NCBI GenBank assembly: GCA_003135415.1
Contig: PLBP01000015.1
Span: 44,999-108,998, forward strand
Reading direction: 5' to 3'
Source: Hyphomicrobiales bacterium
Lineage (GTDB): Bacteria > Pseudomonadota > Alphaproteobacteria > Rhizobiales > Xanthobacteraceae
DNA: 64,000 nucleotides
Part shown: piece by piece, positions 54,725-64,000 of the stretch
Numbering within the stretch: position 1 is the stretch's first letter
Layout: every line of letters begins with the position of its first letter
Made by a program: the position numbers and the translations under genes
The notes under the pieces: generated by a model
Databases searched by the model: none
Told to the model about the DNA's origin: nothing
Seen by the model: only the letters and a program-made list of their open reading frames with translations

Positions 54725-54754
54725 TCGAATTCTCCGTTCGCTTGGCGGGGAGTT

Positions 54755-55513
54755 TTAAGTGCGCCTTTTCTCGGCCGCGAACATGTAATTCACGTCCATG
54801 TCGTCGGAGCGGCGCCACTCGTCGCGGAAAAGGTCGTATATGATTCCGCTTTCCTCGGCGATTGCGAGGCCACCCGCTTTGAGCGCGGCTTCGAGCTCGC
54901 CGGGGGTGACGAGTTTTTCCCAGCGATGGGTGCCGACGGGAAGCCAGCGGAGAACGTATTCGGCACCGACAATGGCGAGTGCGAAGCTCTTGAGGGTGCG
55001 GTTGATGGTGGTGACGATCAGCAATCCACCCGGCTTCACCAGTGCCGCGCAGCGCCCGATGAAGAAATTCAAGTCGGAGACATGCTCGACGACTTCCGAG
55101 GCGATCACGACATCGAAGGCGGCGGGCGTTCCGGCCAGCGCCTCCACGGTCGTCGCGCGGTAGTCGATCGCGAGATCGCTTTTCTCCGCGTGTAGTCTCG
55201 CGACCTCGATATTCTCCCCGGCCGGATCGATGCCGGTGACCTTGCCGCCGAGGCGCGCGAGCGGCTCGGATACGATCCCGCCGCCGCAGCCGACATCGAG
55301 AAACGTCAATCCCGTCAAGCAATCGAGCGCCTTGGCATCGCGGCCGAACTGCGCGCAGGCCTGATCACGAATAAAGCCGAGCCGTACCGGATTGAACTTG
55401 TGCAGCGGCGCCATCTTGCCGCGCGGGTTCCACCACTCGTCGGCGAGCGCCGCGAACCGGGCGACCTCGTCGCGATCAACGCTCGTACGCTCTCCTGCCG
55501 GGGCTTTCACCAT
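54755..55513 (-). CDS. ubiG: Ubiquinone methyltransferase UbiG
   Basis: 252 residues. FAALADEWWNPRGKMAPLHKFNPVR at the start and LTFLDVGCGGGIVSEPLARLG (motif I) and ASEVVEHVSDLNFFIG are UbiG hallmarks. It methylates both hydroxyl positions in ubiquinone synthesis, acting at the inner-membrane face. Divergent from lysC by 115 bases. Confidence 0.95.
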   Translation of the reverse strand: MVKAPAGERTSVDRDEVARFAALADEWWNPRGKMAPLHKFNPVRLGFIRDQACAQFGRDAKALDCLTGLTFLDVGCGGGIVSEPLARLGGKVTGIDPAGENIEVARLHAEKSDLAIDYRATTVEALAGTPAAFDVVIASEVVEHVSDLNFFIGRCAALVKPGGLLIVTTINRTLKSFALAIVGAEYVLRWLPVGTHRWEKLVTPGELEAALKAGGLAIAEESGIIYDLFRDEWRRSDDMDVNYMFAAEKRRT

Positions 55514-55628
55514 GCACGTGTTCTTAGCGCCTGACAGCGTTGCGGGCCATAGCGAGCGCCTGTATCTATACGCGCCTTCGCGGGGAAGAGGCTTCTCTAC
55601 CCGCGTTTGTCAGGGATACGCGCGCCAC

Positions 55629-56882
55629 ATGGCCCGGCTCGTCATGAAATTCGGCGGCACTTCGGTCGCCGATATCGAACGCATCCGCAACGTCGCCCGC
55701 CACGTCAAGCGTGAGGTCGACGCGGGGCACGACATTGCGGTCGTGGTCTCGGCGATGGCGGGCACCACCAATCAGCTCGTTAACTGGTGCCGTGAGGCAT
55801 CGATCCTGCACGATGCGCGCGAGTACGACACCGTGGTGGCGTCCGGCGAACAGGTCACGTCCGGCCTGCTCGCAATCGTCTTGCAGGAAATGGGGGTCAC
55901 CGCGCGCTCCTGGCAGGGCTGGCAGATCCCGATTTATTCCGATGGCGCGCACGCGGGCGCGCACATCGTCGGCGTGAACGGCGAGGAATTGATCAAGCGT
56001 TTCCGGGAGCGGCACGAGGTCGCGGTCATTTCCGGCTTCCAAGGCATTCACAAGGAGTCGGGCCGCATTACCACCTTCGGCCGCGGCGGCTCCGATACAA
56101 GCGCGGTCGCGATCGCGGCGGCGATCCATGCCGACCGCTGCGACATCTATACCGACGTCGATGGCGTCTATACGACTGACCCGAATGTGGTCGAAAAGGC
56201 CAAGCGGCTCGAGAAGGTCGCATTCGAAGAGATGTTAGAGATGGCATCGCTCGGCGCCAAGGTCCTGCAGGTTCGCTCGGTCGAACTCGCGATGCAGCAA
56301 AAGGTGCGGATGTTCGTGCGATCGAGTTTCGAGGATCCCGAGAAGCAGAAGCTCGACCGGCGGAACGAGCCGATCGGTACGCTCATTTGCGATGAGGAGG
56401 AGATTTTGGAAAGTCAGGTCGTCACCGGCATCGCCTTCTCAAAGGACGATGCGCAAATCTCGATCCGGCGTCTTGCCGACAAGCCCGGCATCGCGGCGTC
56501 GCTATTCGGGCCGCTGGCGGAAGCGAACATCAACGTCGACATGATCGTGCAAAATATTTCGGCGGATGGCTTTACCGACATCACCTTTACAGTGCCGGCG
56601 GTCGATTATGAGCGGGCCAAGCAAGCGCTGAAGACGGTCCAGGTGGCGGTCGGTTTCAAGTCGATGGAGGGCGCCGCCGATGTGGGAAAGGTCTCGATCA
56701 TCGGCGTCGGCATGCGGACGCACGCCGGCGTTGCGGCCCGTGCCTTCAAGGCGCTGGCGGACAAGAGCATCAATATCCGCGCGATTTCGACCTCCGAGAT
56801 CAAAATCTCGATCCTGATCGATGCCGCCTATACCGAGCTTGCGGTACGGACTTTGCATTCGCTATACGGACTCGATCGGTAG
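55629..56882 (+). CDS. lysC: Aspartate kinase
   Basis: 417 residues starting MARLVMKFGGTSVADIERIR, with VVVSAMAGTTNQLV, GRGGSDTSAVAIAAA and YTDVDGVYTTDPNVV as catalytic blocks and two ACT domains (about 265-410) for feedback by lysine/threonine. It makes aspartyl phosphate for lysine, threonine, methionine. The long upstream frame is a ubiG shadow. The sequence MARLVMKFGGTSV-type start and order with ptsP fit Hyphomicrobiales. Confidence 0.96.
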   Translation: MARLVMKFGGTSVADIERIRNVARHVKREVDAGHDIAVVVSAMAGTTNQLVNWCREASILHDAREYDTVVASGEQVTSGLLAIVLQEMGVTARSWQGWQIPIYSDGAHAGAHIVGVNGEELIKRFRERHEVAVISGFQGIHKESGRITTFGRGGSDTSAVAIAAAIHADRCDIYTDVDGVYTTDPNVVEKAKRLEKVAFEEMLEMASLGAKVLQVRSVELAMQQKVRMFVRSSFEDPEKQKLDRRNEPIGTLICDEEEILESQVVTGIAFSKDDAQISIRRLADKPGIAASLFGPLAEANINVDMIVQNISADGFTDITFTVPAVDYERAKQALKTVQVAVGFKSMEGAADVGKVSIIGVGMRTHAGVAARAFKALADKSINIRAISTSEIKISILIDAAYTELAVRTLHSLYGLDR

Positions 56883-56947
56883 CGCGCGGGAAAGCACTCG
56901 TGCGTTTCCTGTAACCTCCAGCCGGGCCGCGCGGCGCCCGGGAAGGG

Positions 56948-59224
56948 ATGCGGCCCATGCGTGGCGCGCTCGGCGGTCCGCGCGTACTTCTGAGACGGCT
57001 CCGCGAAGTGATGGCGGAGCCGGTCAGCGCGCAGGAACGCCTCGACAAGATCGTGGTGATGATCGCCGCCAACATGGTGGCGGAGGTCTGCTCCGTTTAC
57101 GTTCTGCGCGTGGACGGGAGCCTCGAGCTTTACGCCACCGAAGGGTTGAGCCGGAAGGCCGTGCATTTAACCGTGCTGCGCGCGGGTGAGGGTCTCGTCG
57201 GCCTCGTGGCGAAAGAGGCGGCGCCTTTGAATTTGCCCAACGCGCAGGCGCATCCGGCCTTCTCCTACAAGCCGGAGACGGGCGAAGAAATTTATCACTC
57301 CTTCCTCGGCGTGCCGGTTCTGCGCGCCGGCAACACGCTCGGCGTTCTCGTCGTGCAGAACCGCGCGCACCGGACCTACAGCGAGGAAGAAATCGAGGCG
57401 CTGCAGACGACGGCGATGGTGCTCGCCGAGATGATCGCCTCGGGCGAATTGACGGCGCTCGCCAAGCCCGGCGCCGAGCCCGCCGCTCGCCGGCCGGTTC
57501 ATGCGAAAGGCGAGACGCTCTCCGACGGCATCGGGCTCGGCTATGTCGTACTGCACGAGCCGCGCGTCTTCGTGAAGAATTTCATCGCCGACGACTTGCA
57601 GAAGGAGCAGCAACGCCTCGATCAGGCGATCGACACGCTGCGGGCGACAATCGACGTGATGCTTGAGGAAGAAGGGGTCGCGCGCGCCGGCGAGCACCGG
57701 GACGTGCTCGAGACCTATCGCATGTTCGCGCACGATCGCGGCTGGTTGCATAAGATGCGCGAGGCGGTCATGACGGGCCTCACGGCGGAGGCGGCGGTCG
57801 AGCGCGTTCAATCCGACACGCGCGCGCGCATGATGCGCCAGACCGATCCGTTCCTGCGCGAGCGCCTGCACGATCTCGACGATCTCGCCAACCGGCTGAT
57901 GCGCGAGCTTCTCGGCGAGGAGAATGCGCCGAAGCGCACGGAGCTGCCGGAGAACGCGATTTTGGTCGCGCGCAATATGAGCCCGGCGGCGCTGTTGGAT
58001 TACGACCGCACGCGGCTGCGCGGCGTGGTGCTGGAAGAGGGGGCGCCGACGAGCCACGTGGCGATCGTCGCCCGCGCGATCGGGGTGCCCGCGGTGGGGC
58101 AAGTCGCGAACGCGGTCGGCCTAGTCGACCCCTTGGATGCGATCATCGTCGATGGCGACGCAGGCGAGGTTCACGCCCGGCCAATGCCGGATCTTGAGCG
58201 GGCCTATGCCGAAAAGGTGCGGCTCCGCGCGCGGCGGCAAGCGCAATACGCCGAATTGCGCGACCGCCCGGCGGTGACCAAGGACGGCGAGCGCGTCAAT
58301 CTCTTCATCAATGCGGGCCTTCTCGTCGATCTTCCGCACATCAGCGAGACCGGCGCCGACGGCATCGGTCTCTTTCGCACCGAATTGCAATTCATGGTGG
58401 CGGCGACCTTGCCGCGCGCGAGCGAGCAGGCGCGTTTTTATCGCTCGGTGCTGGACGCCGCCGGCGGCAAGCCGGTCACTTTCCGTACGCTCGATGTCGG
58501 CGGTGACAAGCTTCTGCCCTATATGCGTAGCATCGAGGAGGAAAATCCCGCGCTCGGCTGGCGTGCCATCCGGCTCAGCCTCGATCGTCCTGGGCTGCTG
58601 CGGAGCCAATTGCGCGCGCTGCTGGAATCGGCGCCGGGTCAGGAGTTGCGCATCATGTTCCCGATGGTCGCGACCGTCGCCGAATTCGATCAGGCCCGTG
58701 CCCTATTGGAAAAGGAGCTCACGCATTTGCGGAGGCACAAACACGATTTGCCGGAGACGATCCAGGTCGGCGCGATGATCGAAGTGCCCTCGCTCCTTTT
58801 TGCGCTCGACGACATTCTGCCTCGCGTCGACTTTCTTTCGGTCGGCTCGAACGATCTCGTGCAATTTCTGTTCGCCGCCGACCGCAGCAACGCGCGGGTT
58901 TCCGGCCGCTTCGACCCGATATCGGCGCCGGTGCTGCGCGCGCTGAAACAGATTGTCGAAAAGGGCCGCGAGTACAACAAGCCGATCGCGCTCTGCGGCG
59001 AACTCGCATCACGGCCGCTGGAGGCGCTCGCGCTGATTGCCGCGGGTTTTCGCACGCTTTCGCTCTCGCCCGCCGCTATCGGGCCGGTAAAGGCGATGAT
59101 TCTGGAGCTCGACGTCGGCAAGGCGGCGGCGGTTCTTGATCCGCTGCTCACGCACAAGGCGGGCAAGGCATCGATCCGCGAACGGCTGAGCGCCTTCGCG
59201 GCGAGCGCCGGCATCCCGGTCTGA
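56948..59224 (+). CDS. ptsP: PTS-Ntr enzyme I, PtsP
   Basis: 758 residues. A GAF domain at about 20-165 (VCSVYVLRVDGSLELYATEG) precedes the EI N-terminal helical part, phospho-His domain with His370 in EEGAPTSHVAIVARAIG and a PEP-binding barrel (about 440-740) with GLFRTELQFM, LDVGGDKLLPY and ICALCGELA-like IALCGELA. It passes phosphate from PEP to NPr in the nitrogen-related PTS. The GAF domain senses glutamine/2-oxoglutarate in other alphaproteobacteria. It is followed by prfA nine bases later. Confidence 0.95.
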   Translation: MRPMRGALGGPRVLLRRLREVMAEPVSAQERLDKIVVMIAANMVAEVCSVYVLRVDGSLELYATEGLSRKAVHLTVLRAGEGLVGLVAKEAAPLNLPNAQAHPAFSYKPETGEEIYHSFLGVPVLRAGNTLGVLVVQNRAHRTYSEEEIEALQTTAMVLAEMIASGELTALAKPGAEPAARRPVHAKGETLSDGIGLGYVVLHEPRVFVKNFIADDLQKEQQRLDQAIDTLRATIDVMLEEEGVARAGEHRDVLETYRMFAHDRGWLHKMREAVMTGLTAEAAVERVQSDTRARMMRQTDPFLRERLHDLDDLANRLMRELLGEENAPKRTELPENAILVARNMSPAALLDYDRTRLRGVVLEEGAPTSHVAIVARAIGVPAVGQVANAVGLVDPLDAIIVDGDAGEVHARPMPDLERAYAEKVRLRARRQAQYAELRDRPAVTKDGERVNLFINAGLLVDLPHISETGADGIGLFRTELQFMVAATLPRASEQARFYRSVLDAAGGKPVTFRTLDVGGDKLLPYMRSIEEENPALGWRAIRLSLDRPGLLRSQLRALLESAPGQELRIMFPMVATVAEFDQARALLEKELTHLRRHKHDLPETIQVGAMIEVPSLLFALDDILPRVDFLSVGSNDLVQFLFAADRSNARVSGRFDPISAPVLRALKQIVEKGREYNKPIALCGELASRPLEALALIAAGFRTLSLSPAAIGPVKAMILELDVGKAAAVLDPLLTHKAGKASIRERLSAFAASAGIPV

Positions 59225-59233
59225 GCGCCGCCC

Positions 59234-60310
59234 ATGTTGCCCGCTTCGAGATTGGATGCGCTGCTCGCCCGCCATGCGGCGGTGGAGAAGGAGCTTTCGA
59301 CCAACCTCGGCCGCGACACTTTCGTGAAGCTTTCGCGCGAGTTCTCCGAGCTTACGCCGGTTGTCGAAAGCGTGCGCGCGTTGAAAGAGGCGCAGGCAGA
59401 GCTTGCCGATGCCGAGGCGCTTCTCGCCGATCCGAACACCGAGCCGGGAATGGCGCGGCTCGCGGGCGATGAAAAATCCGAACTCACGCGCCGGGTTACC
59501 GCGCTCGAAGACAAATTACGCGTAGCCCTGATTCCAAAGGATACGATGGACGAGCGCGACGTCATTCTTGAAGTCCGCGCCGGCACCGGCGGTGACGAAG
59601 CGGCACTTTTCGCGGGCGATCTCTTCCGCATGTATGAACGCTACGCCGCGTTGCAGGGTTGGAAAGTCGAACTTGTTTCGGCGAGCGAAGGCGCGGTCGG
59701 CGGCTACAAGGAGGTGATCGCAGCCGTGCGCGGCAAGGGCGCCTACTCCAAGCTCAAATTCGAATCGGGCGTGCACCGCGTGCAGCGCGTGCCGGATACC
59801 GAGACTTCGGGCCGGATTCATACGTCCGCCGCGACGGTCGCGGTGCTGCCGGAAGCGGACGAGGTGGACGTCAAGATCAATGACGGGGATCTGCGGATCG
59901 AGACCATGCGCGCGGGTGGCGCCGGCGGCCAGCATGTGAACAAGACCGAATCGGCCGTGCGCATCACGCACATCCCAAGCGACATCGTCGTCTTCGTGCA
60001 GGACGAGCGCTCGCAGCATCGCAACCGCGCGCGCGCAATGGCGATTCTGCGCTCGCGGCTCTACGATATGGAGCGGCAGAAGCAAGACGCGGCGCGTGCC
60101 GCCGAGCGGCGTGGACTGGTCGGGTCGGGCGATCGCTCGCAGCGCATCCGCACCTATAATTTTCCGCAGGCACGCGTGACCGATCATCGCATCGGCCTCG
60201 CACTGCATAAGCTTCCACTCATTCTCGAAGGCGAAGCGCTCGGCGAATTGATCGATGCGCTGGTCGCCGATCATCAAGCCAGGTTGCTATCCGCGGAAGA
60301 CGGCGCATGA
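59234..60310 (+). CDS. prfA: Peptide chain release factor 1
   Basis: 358 residues. GGQ motif at 231-233 within [20 protein letters not shown] and stop-codon-recognising VPDTE (P-x-T) at about 186-190. RF1 terminates at UAA and UAG. It overlaps the prmC start by four bases; PrmC methylates the GGQ Gln, so the link is functional. Length equals the bacterial average. Confidence 0.97.
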   Translation: MLPASRLDALLARHAAVEKELSTNLGRDTFVKLSREFSELTPVVESVRALKEAQAELADAEALLADPNTEPGMARLAGDEKSELTRRVTALEDKLRVALIPKDTMDERDVILEVRAGTGGDEAALFAGDLFRMYERYAALQGWKVELVSASEGAVGGYKEVIAAVRGKGAYSKLKFESGVHRVQRVPDTETSGRIHTSAATVAVLPEADEVDVKINDGDLRIETMRAGGAGGQHVNKTESAVRITHIPSDIVVFVQDERSQHRNRARAMAILRSRLYDMERQKQDAARAAERRGLVGSGDRSQRIRTYNFPQARVTDHRIGLALHKLPLILEGEALGELIDALVADHQARLLSAEDGA

Positions 60311-61206
60311 ATATCCGTCTTGAGGTAGCGAAAGACATGCGAGCGGACCCCGAGACATCGATTGGCGCGTTACGCCGATCGGCGGCGGTGCAATTACGCG
60401 GCGGCGGCGTGGAGTCCGCCGAATCGGATGCGCGAATTCTTCTTGCTCATGCGCTCGGCACGGAAGATGCGGCGATCCTTGCCCAGTCCAAGGCAAATGC
60501 GCCCGCAGGCGCCCGGCACAGGCTCGAAGGCTTTGTCGAACGCCGGCTCGCCGGAGAACCGATTGCGCGCATCGTGGGACGAAAAGAGTTCTGGAGCCAG
60601 TCATTTCGTCTTGGGCCCGATACGCTCGTGCCGCGCCCCGAAACCGAAACCGTGATCGAGGCGGCGCTCGCGGCTTTTCCAGATCGAAACGCCCCGCTTC
60701 GCGTGCTCGATCTCGGCACAGGCTCGGGCGCGCTGCTCGCCGCCATCCTGGTCGAGCGTCCGTGCTCGTCCGGGTTTGGCATCGATCGCAGCGAGGGTAC
60801 GCTTGCCGTTGCGCGCGCTAATCTCGAGGCGCTTGATCTCGGTGCGCGGGTCGCTTTCGCGTGCGGCGATTGGGGTGAAGCGCTGAACGCGAAGTTCGAC
60901 CTCGTCGTCTGCAACCCGCCCTATATCGCCGCGCATGAATTCGCGCGGCTTTCGAGCGAAGTGCGCGATCACGATCCGCGTCTGGCGCTCGACGGCGGCG
61001 CCGATGGCTTGGATGCTTATCGCGCCATTGTTTCGGGTCTTGCTCGATTGCTTCACGCCCACGGTGTCGCGGTTCTCGAACTGGGACGAGGACAGGAAAC
61101 GGCGGTCGTAAATCTGACGCGCGATGTAGGACTATTCGTTGCCGGCCCCGGCCGCCTCGATCTTGCCGGAATCCCGCGCGCATTAACGCTTCGGCCGCGG
61201 CCGTAA
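60307..61206 (+). CDS. prmC: Release factor glutamine methyltransferase PrmC
   Basis: 299 residues. N-terminal helical domain, SAM motif [16 protein letters not shown] at about 133-147, and NPPY at 203-206 in [16 protein letters not shown], which methylates the Gln of the GGQ in release factors. [15 protein letters not shown] follows as in the family. It is in an operon with prfA. Confidence 0.95.
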   Translation: MNIRLEVAKDMRADPETSIGALRRSAAVQLRGGGVESAESDARILLAHALGTEDAAILAQSKANAPAGARHRLEGFVERRLAGEPIARIVGRKEFWSQSFRLGPDTLVPRPETETVIEAALAAFPDRNAPLRVLDLGTGSGALLAAILVERPCSSGFGIDRSEGTLAVARANLEALDLGARVAFACGDWGEALNAKFDLVVCNPPYIAAHEFARLSSEVRDHDPRLALDGGADGLDAYRAIVSGLARLLHAHGVAVLELGRGQETAVVNLTRDVGLFVAGPGRLDLAGIPRALTLRPRP

Positions 61207-61633
61207 AAAAACGCTTGGAAGGGGGGCCGATCCGCATTAGTGTCCGCCTTGGATTCGACTTGGCATAGGCCGCAAGCTACAAGTCAGCGGCGTATGGGGA
61301 CCGAAAACGGTTCCAGAATCGATCCGCCTGGCGAGGATGCCGGCGAGACCTCTGGGGTCAAATATTTCAATCGAAGTTCGCAAGGTGCGCGGATAGCGGC
61401 TACCGATATGCGAAGCAAAAGGCGATCGTCCGTGCCGGGGCGCGGAAAGAGAGACTTGCGCTTGGGCGCGAATGGACTCTTGAATTGACAACCATGGAAC
61501 ACTTGCGCGACGCAGTCGCGCGACTCAAGAAATGCAATTCGGCGAAAGCGGGATTGGCGTGCCGTTTGCTCGAACGCGGATGGCGAGAACGAAATAAGCG
61601 GCTGCTTGCCGCGGAACAGAGAGACTTTCGAAA
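61207..61633. other. 427-base intergenic stretch upstream of the DUF4167 gene
   Basis: No convincing gene is seen; an 82-codon ORF (61240-61488) has no family match and lacks a ribosome site. It should hold the DUF4167 promoter: TTGACA at 61488-61493 is a good -35, although no clear -10 is seen. A 7-base-arm inverted repeat GCGCGAC-GCA-GTCGCGC lies at 61505-61521 and might be an operator. Confidence 0.45.
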
Positions 61634-62425
61634 ATGAGAAACGGTCAACAACAGAAGCGCATGCGGGGCCGCAATCGCAATCGCGGGCACAATCCACTTA
61701 CCCGCGTTTACGAATCGAACGGCCCGGACGTGAAGGTGCGCGGTACGGCACACCACATTGCCGAAAAATACGTCCAGCTCGCGCGCGACGCCCAGTCCTC
61801 GGGCGATCCGGTAACGGCGGAAGGTTATTTGCAGTACGCCGAGCATTACTTCCGCCTGATCGCCGCCGCGCAGGCCCAGTTCGCGCAACAAAATCCGCAT
61901 CAACCGCCGCAGCCGCCTTATCAGCGTCCGGACGACGAATTCGACGATGGGGATGACGGAGACGAAGCGGCACCGGGCAACCCGAATGCGCAGCCCTACG
62001 CCGGCGGCGCGCCGGTCGCGCAGCAACAACAGCCGCAGCAGCATCAGCCGCAGCAGCATCAGCCGCAGCAGCAACATCGGCCGCAACCGCCTCAGCCCCA
62101 GCCGCAACCTAATTTCCAAGGTTACCCGCAGCAGCGCGGCGGCGGCGAACAAAATACAGGCGCCTTGCCCGCCTTCATCACGGGCGGCGGAGGCACGCCG
62201 CAAGGCAACGGCTACGACAACGAACAGGGAGACCGGGGCGGCCGCTATGGACGCGATCGCAACCGAAATCGAAACTTTCGCCCGCAGCAGGGCGGGAATT
62301 TCGAGCAGCGCGGCGGCCCTCAGGGTGAGGGACAACACCAGCCTGCGGCGGCGCCCGCGCCCGATCAAAATTCCGCTCCGGCGGAAGGTGGACCTCCGGC
62401 CGGGCAGCGCGATCCCAGCGAATAA
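61634..62425 (+). CDS. DUF4167 protein with Gln/Pro/His repeats
   Basis: 263 residues. The first 90 residues are the DUF4167 domain: MRNGQQQKRMRGRNRNRGHN, YESNGPDVKVRGTAHHIAEK and YLQYAEHYFRLIAAAQAQ. Then a disordered part rich in Gln, Pro and His (QQQPQQHQPQQHQPQQQH, encoded by a 15-base tandem repeat) and Gly/Arg/Asn stretches. Basic RG/RN-rich ends suggest RNA binding. It is conserved only in alphaproteobacteria and lies in the ptsP-prfA-prmC-clpB neighbourhood. Confidence 0.9.
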   Translation: MRNGQQQKRMRGRNRNRGHNPLTRVYESNGPDVKVRGTAHHIAEKYVQLARDAQSSGDPVTAEGYLQYAEHYFRLIAAAQAQFAQQNPHQPPQPPYQRPDDEFDDGDDGDEAAPGNPNAQPYAGGAPVAQQQQPQQHQPQQHQPQQQHRPQPPQPQPQPNFQGYPQQRGGGEQNTGALPAFITGGGGTPQGNGYDNEQGDRGGRYGRDRNRNRNFRPQQGGNFEQRGGPQGEGQHQPAAAPAPDQNSAPAEGGPPAGQRDPSE

Positions 62426-62428
62426 GCT

Positions 62429-63187
62429 TCAAGCTGGAATTTCGACCGGATCGCCTTCCGCTATTTTTCCCGTAGCCGTGACCTCGGCATAAATGCCGAA
62501 GTCGACGTTGCCGCGGCGGCGCAATAGAATTTCCGGGACGTCGATGTCGCGGAGCGCCGTCTCGGGGTTTACTTCGGTCGCGGCGCAACGCTCGGTGCGC
62601 TTGACGATTTTCAACCGCGCTTGGCCGATTGCGAGCGTCTTTCCCACGAGGTCGAATTCCGACCAAGCGGGCAGACCCGCGAGATATAGATTCGCGCGGA
62701 AGCGCAGCGGGTGCACCTGTTGGCCGAGGGCGCCGGAAAAATCCTCGACCGTATCGAGATTGATGATCGAGACGACTTTTTTGGCGAGATCCGAGAAGCT
62801 GTGGCCGGGCGCTTCCAGAATACGAAAAGCCCCGCGTCTTTCCGAGGCCATCGAGGTCTCGAAAAAATTCTCGATGGCAGCCCGCCCGTCCGGCGTCCTG
62901 AGATCGCCCGCCGCCAATAATTCTCCATCGCGCTCGATCGAGAGCATGGTCGTTCCGTCGTTATAGTGGGCGGAGAACGCCGCTAACCTCGCATTGCGCA
63001 TCAGGCACAAGAACTTGATCTTGGGCATCCATTGCGGCGCTTCTCGATCGAAGCCGGAAGGGCCGTTTTCGATGGCATAGAGCCGGTCACCCGCGATCAC
63101 CTCGCCCGCGCGCAAGTCGGCGGACGGCAGGCGCTCGGGCGTGAGCCCCTTGACCGGATAGCGGTAAATCGAAGCGAGGCGGATCAC
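62429..63187 (-). CDS. MOSC domain protein
   Basis: 252 residues. MIRLASIYRYPVKGLTPERL is the MOSC_N beta-barrel start (YPVKG) and FRANLYLAGLPAWSEFDLVG, IVKRTERCAATEVNPETA with Cys are the MOSC core. MOSC proteins bind molybdenum cofactor or transfer sulfur, as in mARC. Substrate is unknown. Converges with DUF4167 with a three-base gap, and reads opposite to clpB. Confidence 0.9.
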   Translation of the reverse strand: MIRLASIYRYPVKGLTPERLPSADLRAGEVIAGDRLYAIENGPSGFDREAPQWMPKIKFLCLMRNARLAAFSAHYNDGTTMLSIERDGELLAAGDLRTPDGRAAIENFFETSMASERRGAFRILEAPGHSFSDLAKKVVSIINLDTVEDFSGALGQQVHPLRFRANLYLAGLPAWSEFDLVGKTLAIGQARLKIVKRTERCAATEVNPETALRDIDVPEILLRRRGNVDFGIYAEVTATGKIAEGDPVEIPA

Positions 63188-63362
63188 GGTTTTTCTTCGC
63201 TGTTGAACATTCTTTTTGCAAGCTCGTTATGCTTCGATAAAGAGGTTTCGGGCGACGACGAAAGCTCTTGCCGTCCCATACGGCCAATACCCATATTTGG
63301 GCCGGCGGGTCGCCTGCGGGGACCCGCCAAGGAGCGCCTTCGGCGGCCTTTGGGAGATATCG

Positions 63363-64000
63363 ATGGATTTCGAGAAATATACCGAGCGCGCCCGCGGGTT
63401 CGTGCAGTCGGCGCAATCCCTTGCTTTGCGCGAGGGGCATCAGCAATTCGCCTCCGATCATCTGTTGAAAGTTCTTTTGGACGACCCGGAAGGGTTGGCG
63501 GCGGGCCTGATCGACCGCTCGGGCGGGCGCTCGCGCGAGGCATTGCGCGAGGTCGAGGCCGCGCTCAAGAAACGCCCCAAGGTCGAGGGCGGGGGAGCCG
63601 GCCAGCTTTATCTCGAGCCCTCGCTCGCGCGCGTGTTCGACACCGCCGAAAAGGCTGCCCAGAAAGCCGGCGACAATTTCGTCACCGTCGAGCGATTGTT
63701 GCTCGCGCTCGCCATCGAAAAGAATTCCGACGCCGGCAAAATCCTTGCACAGGCGGGTGTGACCCCGCAAGGCTTGAACGCCGCGATCGAGGCACTGCGC
63801 AAGGGCCGCACGGCGGATTCGGCCACGGCCGAAAACGCCTATGACGCGCTCAAGCGCTACACGCGCGACCTCACCGAAGCCGCGCGCGCCGGCAAGCTCG
63901 ATCCGGTAATCGGCCGCGACGACGAAATCCGCCGCACCATTCAGGTGCTGTCCCGCCGCACCAAGAACAATCCGGTGTTGATCGGCGAGCCCGGCGTCGG
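63363..64000 (+). CDS. clpB: ATP-dependent chaperone ClpB, N-terminal part (runs off the right edge)
   Basis: About 212 residues are visible: [20 protein letters not shown], the two-repeat N domain ([20 protein letters not shown]), then the AAA-1 entry [20 protein letters not shown] and the start of Walker A, GEPGVG, at the edge. ClpB is a double AAA+ disaggregase acting with DnaK. GGGAGATATCG is the ribosome site. The rest is not in the window. Confidence 0.97.
   Translation, partial: MDFEKYTERARGFVQSAQSLALREGHQQFASDHLLKVLLDDPEGLAAGLIDRSGGRSREALREVEAALKKRPKVEGGGAGQLYLEPSLARVFDTAEKAAQKAGDNFVTVERLLLALAIEKNSDAGKILAQAGVTPQGLNAAIEALRKGRTADSATAENAYDALKRYTRDLTEAARAGKLDPVIGRDDEIRRTIQVLSRRTKNNPVLIGEPGV

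Noticed and set aside
61240..61488. 82-codon ORF between prmC and DUF4167
   Set aside because: No ribosome site, no recognisable motif and composition like the non-coding surroundings.

Overview
The window looks like a chromosomal stretch of an alphaproteobacterium of the order Hyphomicrobiales (Rhizobiales). This is inferred from gene order and content rather than from any rRNA: CobS and CobT side by side, secA - parvulin - argJ - mutT, CarD - ferredoxin - S4 protein - SUV3-like helicase, and the block ubiG / lysC - ptsP - prfA - prmC - DUF4167 - MOSC - clpB are arrangements familiar from that order.

Two regions differ clearly. From position 1 to about 18,212 lies an integrated, probably mobilisable element of visibly lower GC content. 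Its right end is inside a tRNA-Arg(CCT) gene on the minus strand: only the 5' half of the tRNA (18208-18246) is left, and the sequence changes right after the anticodon loop. Next to that junction sit a P4-type tyrosine integrase and an AlpA-like regulator, which is the usual recombination module. The left end is outside the window. At the far left, all on the minus strand, is a DNA-transfer-like cluster: a VirD4/TraG-type ATPase, a three-pass membrane protein, a second and divergent ATPase of the same class, and the start of a replication-relaxation family protein. Upstream of it is a 215-base region of nested inverted repeats that could be a transfer origin, a replication origin or a structured RNA. 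The middle of the element carries probable defence cargo: a HEPN-like protein with a C-terminal SH3-like tail, a frameshifted GmrSD-type DUF262/HNH protein, a Cas4-like PD-(D/E)XK nuclease, a DUF2130 coiled-coil protein, and near the right end a DUF3644 protein that also has an R-x4-H motif. A small winged-helix gene lies beside a set of 24-base iteron-like repeats. Other cargo is a 3-methyladenine DNA glycosylase, two small membrane proteins, two secreted proteins of unknown role and a HTH/coiled-coil protein whose gene contains repeated GTCGCGAC palindromes.

From 18,300 to the end the sequence is compact, GC-rich core chromosome. In order: a GrdB-like protein; a polysaccharide-type trio (FemAB-like acyltransferase, Wzx-like flippase, ATP-grasp ligase); an SDR protein with an altered active site and a DsbA-like isomerase; a degenerate thermonuclease and an M48 metalloprotease; CarD, ferredoxin, S4 protein and a large SUV3-like helicase; a DUF3108 protein; L28; cobaltochelatase CobT/CobS with a J-domain protein and BolA; a CBS-domain CorC-like protein with aroB and aroK; xerD; accA; an L,D-transpeptidase; secA; a parvulin; argJ; a MutT protein; ComF; a nitrilase-like amidase; DUF1178; a DMT exporter; ubiG; lysC; ptsP; prfA; prmC; DUF4167; a MOSC protein; and the first part of clpB.

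The best candidates for something undescribed are in the element: the paired-ATPase transfer module with its nested-repeat region, and the group of HEPN-like and nuclease genes. Large ORFs antisense to secA, the helicase, cobT, the flippase and the corC-like gene are GC-driven shadows and are not annotated.
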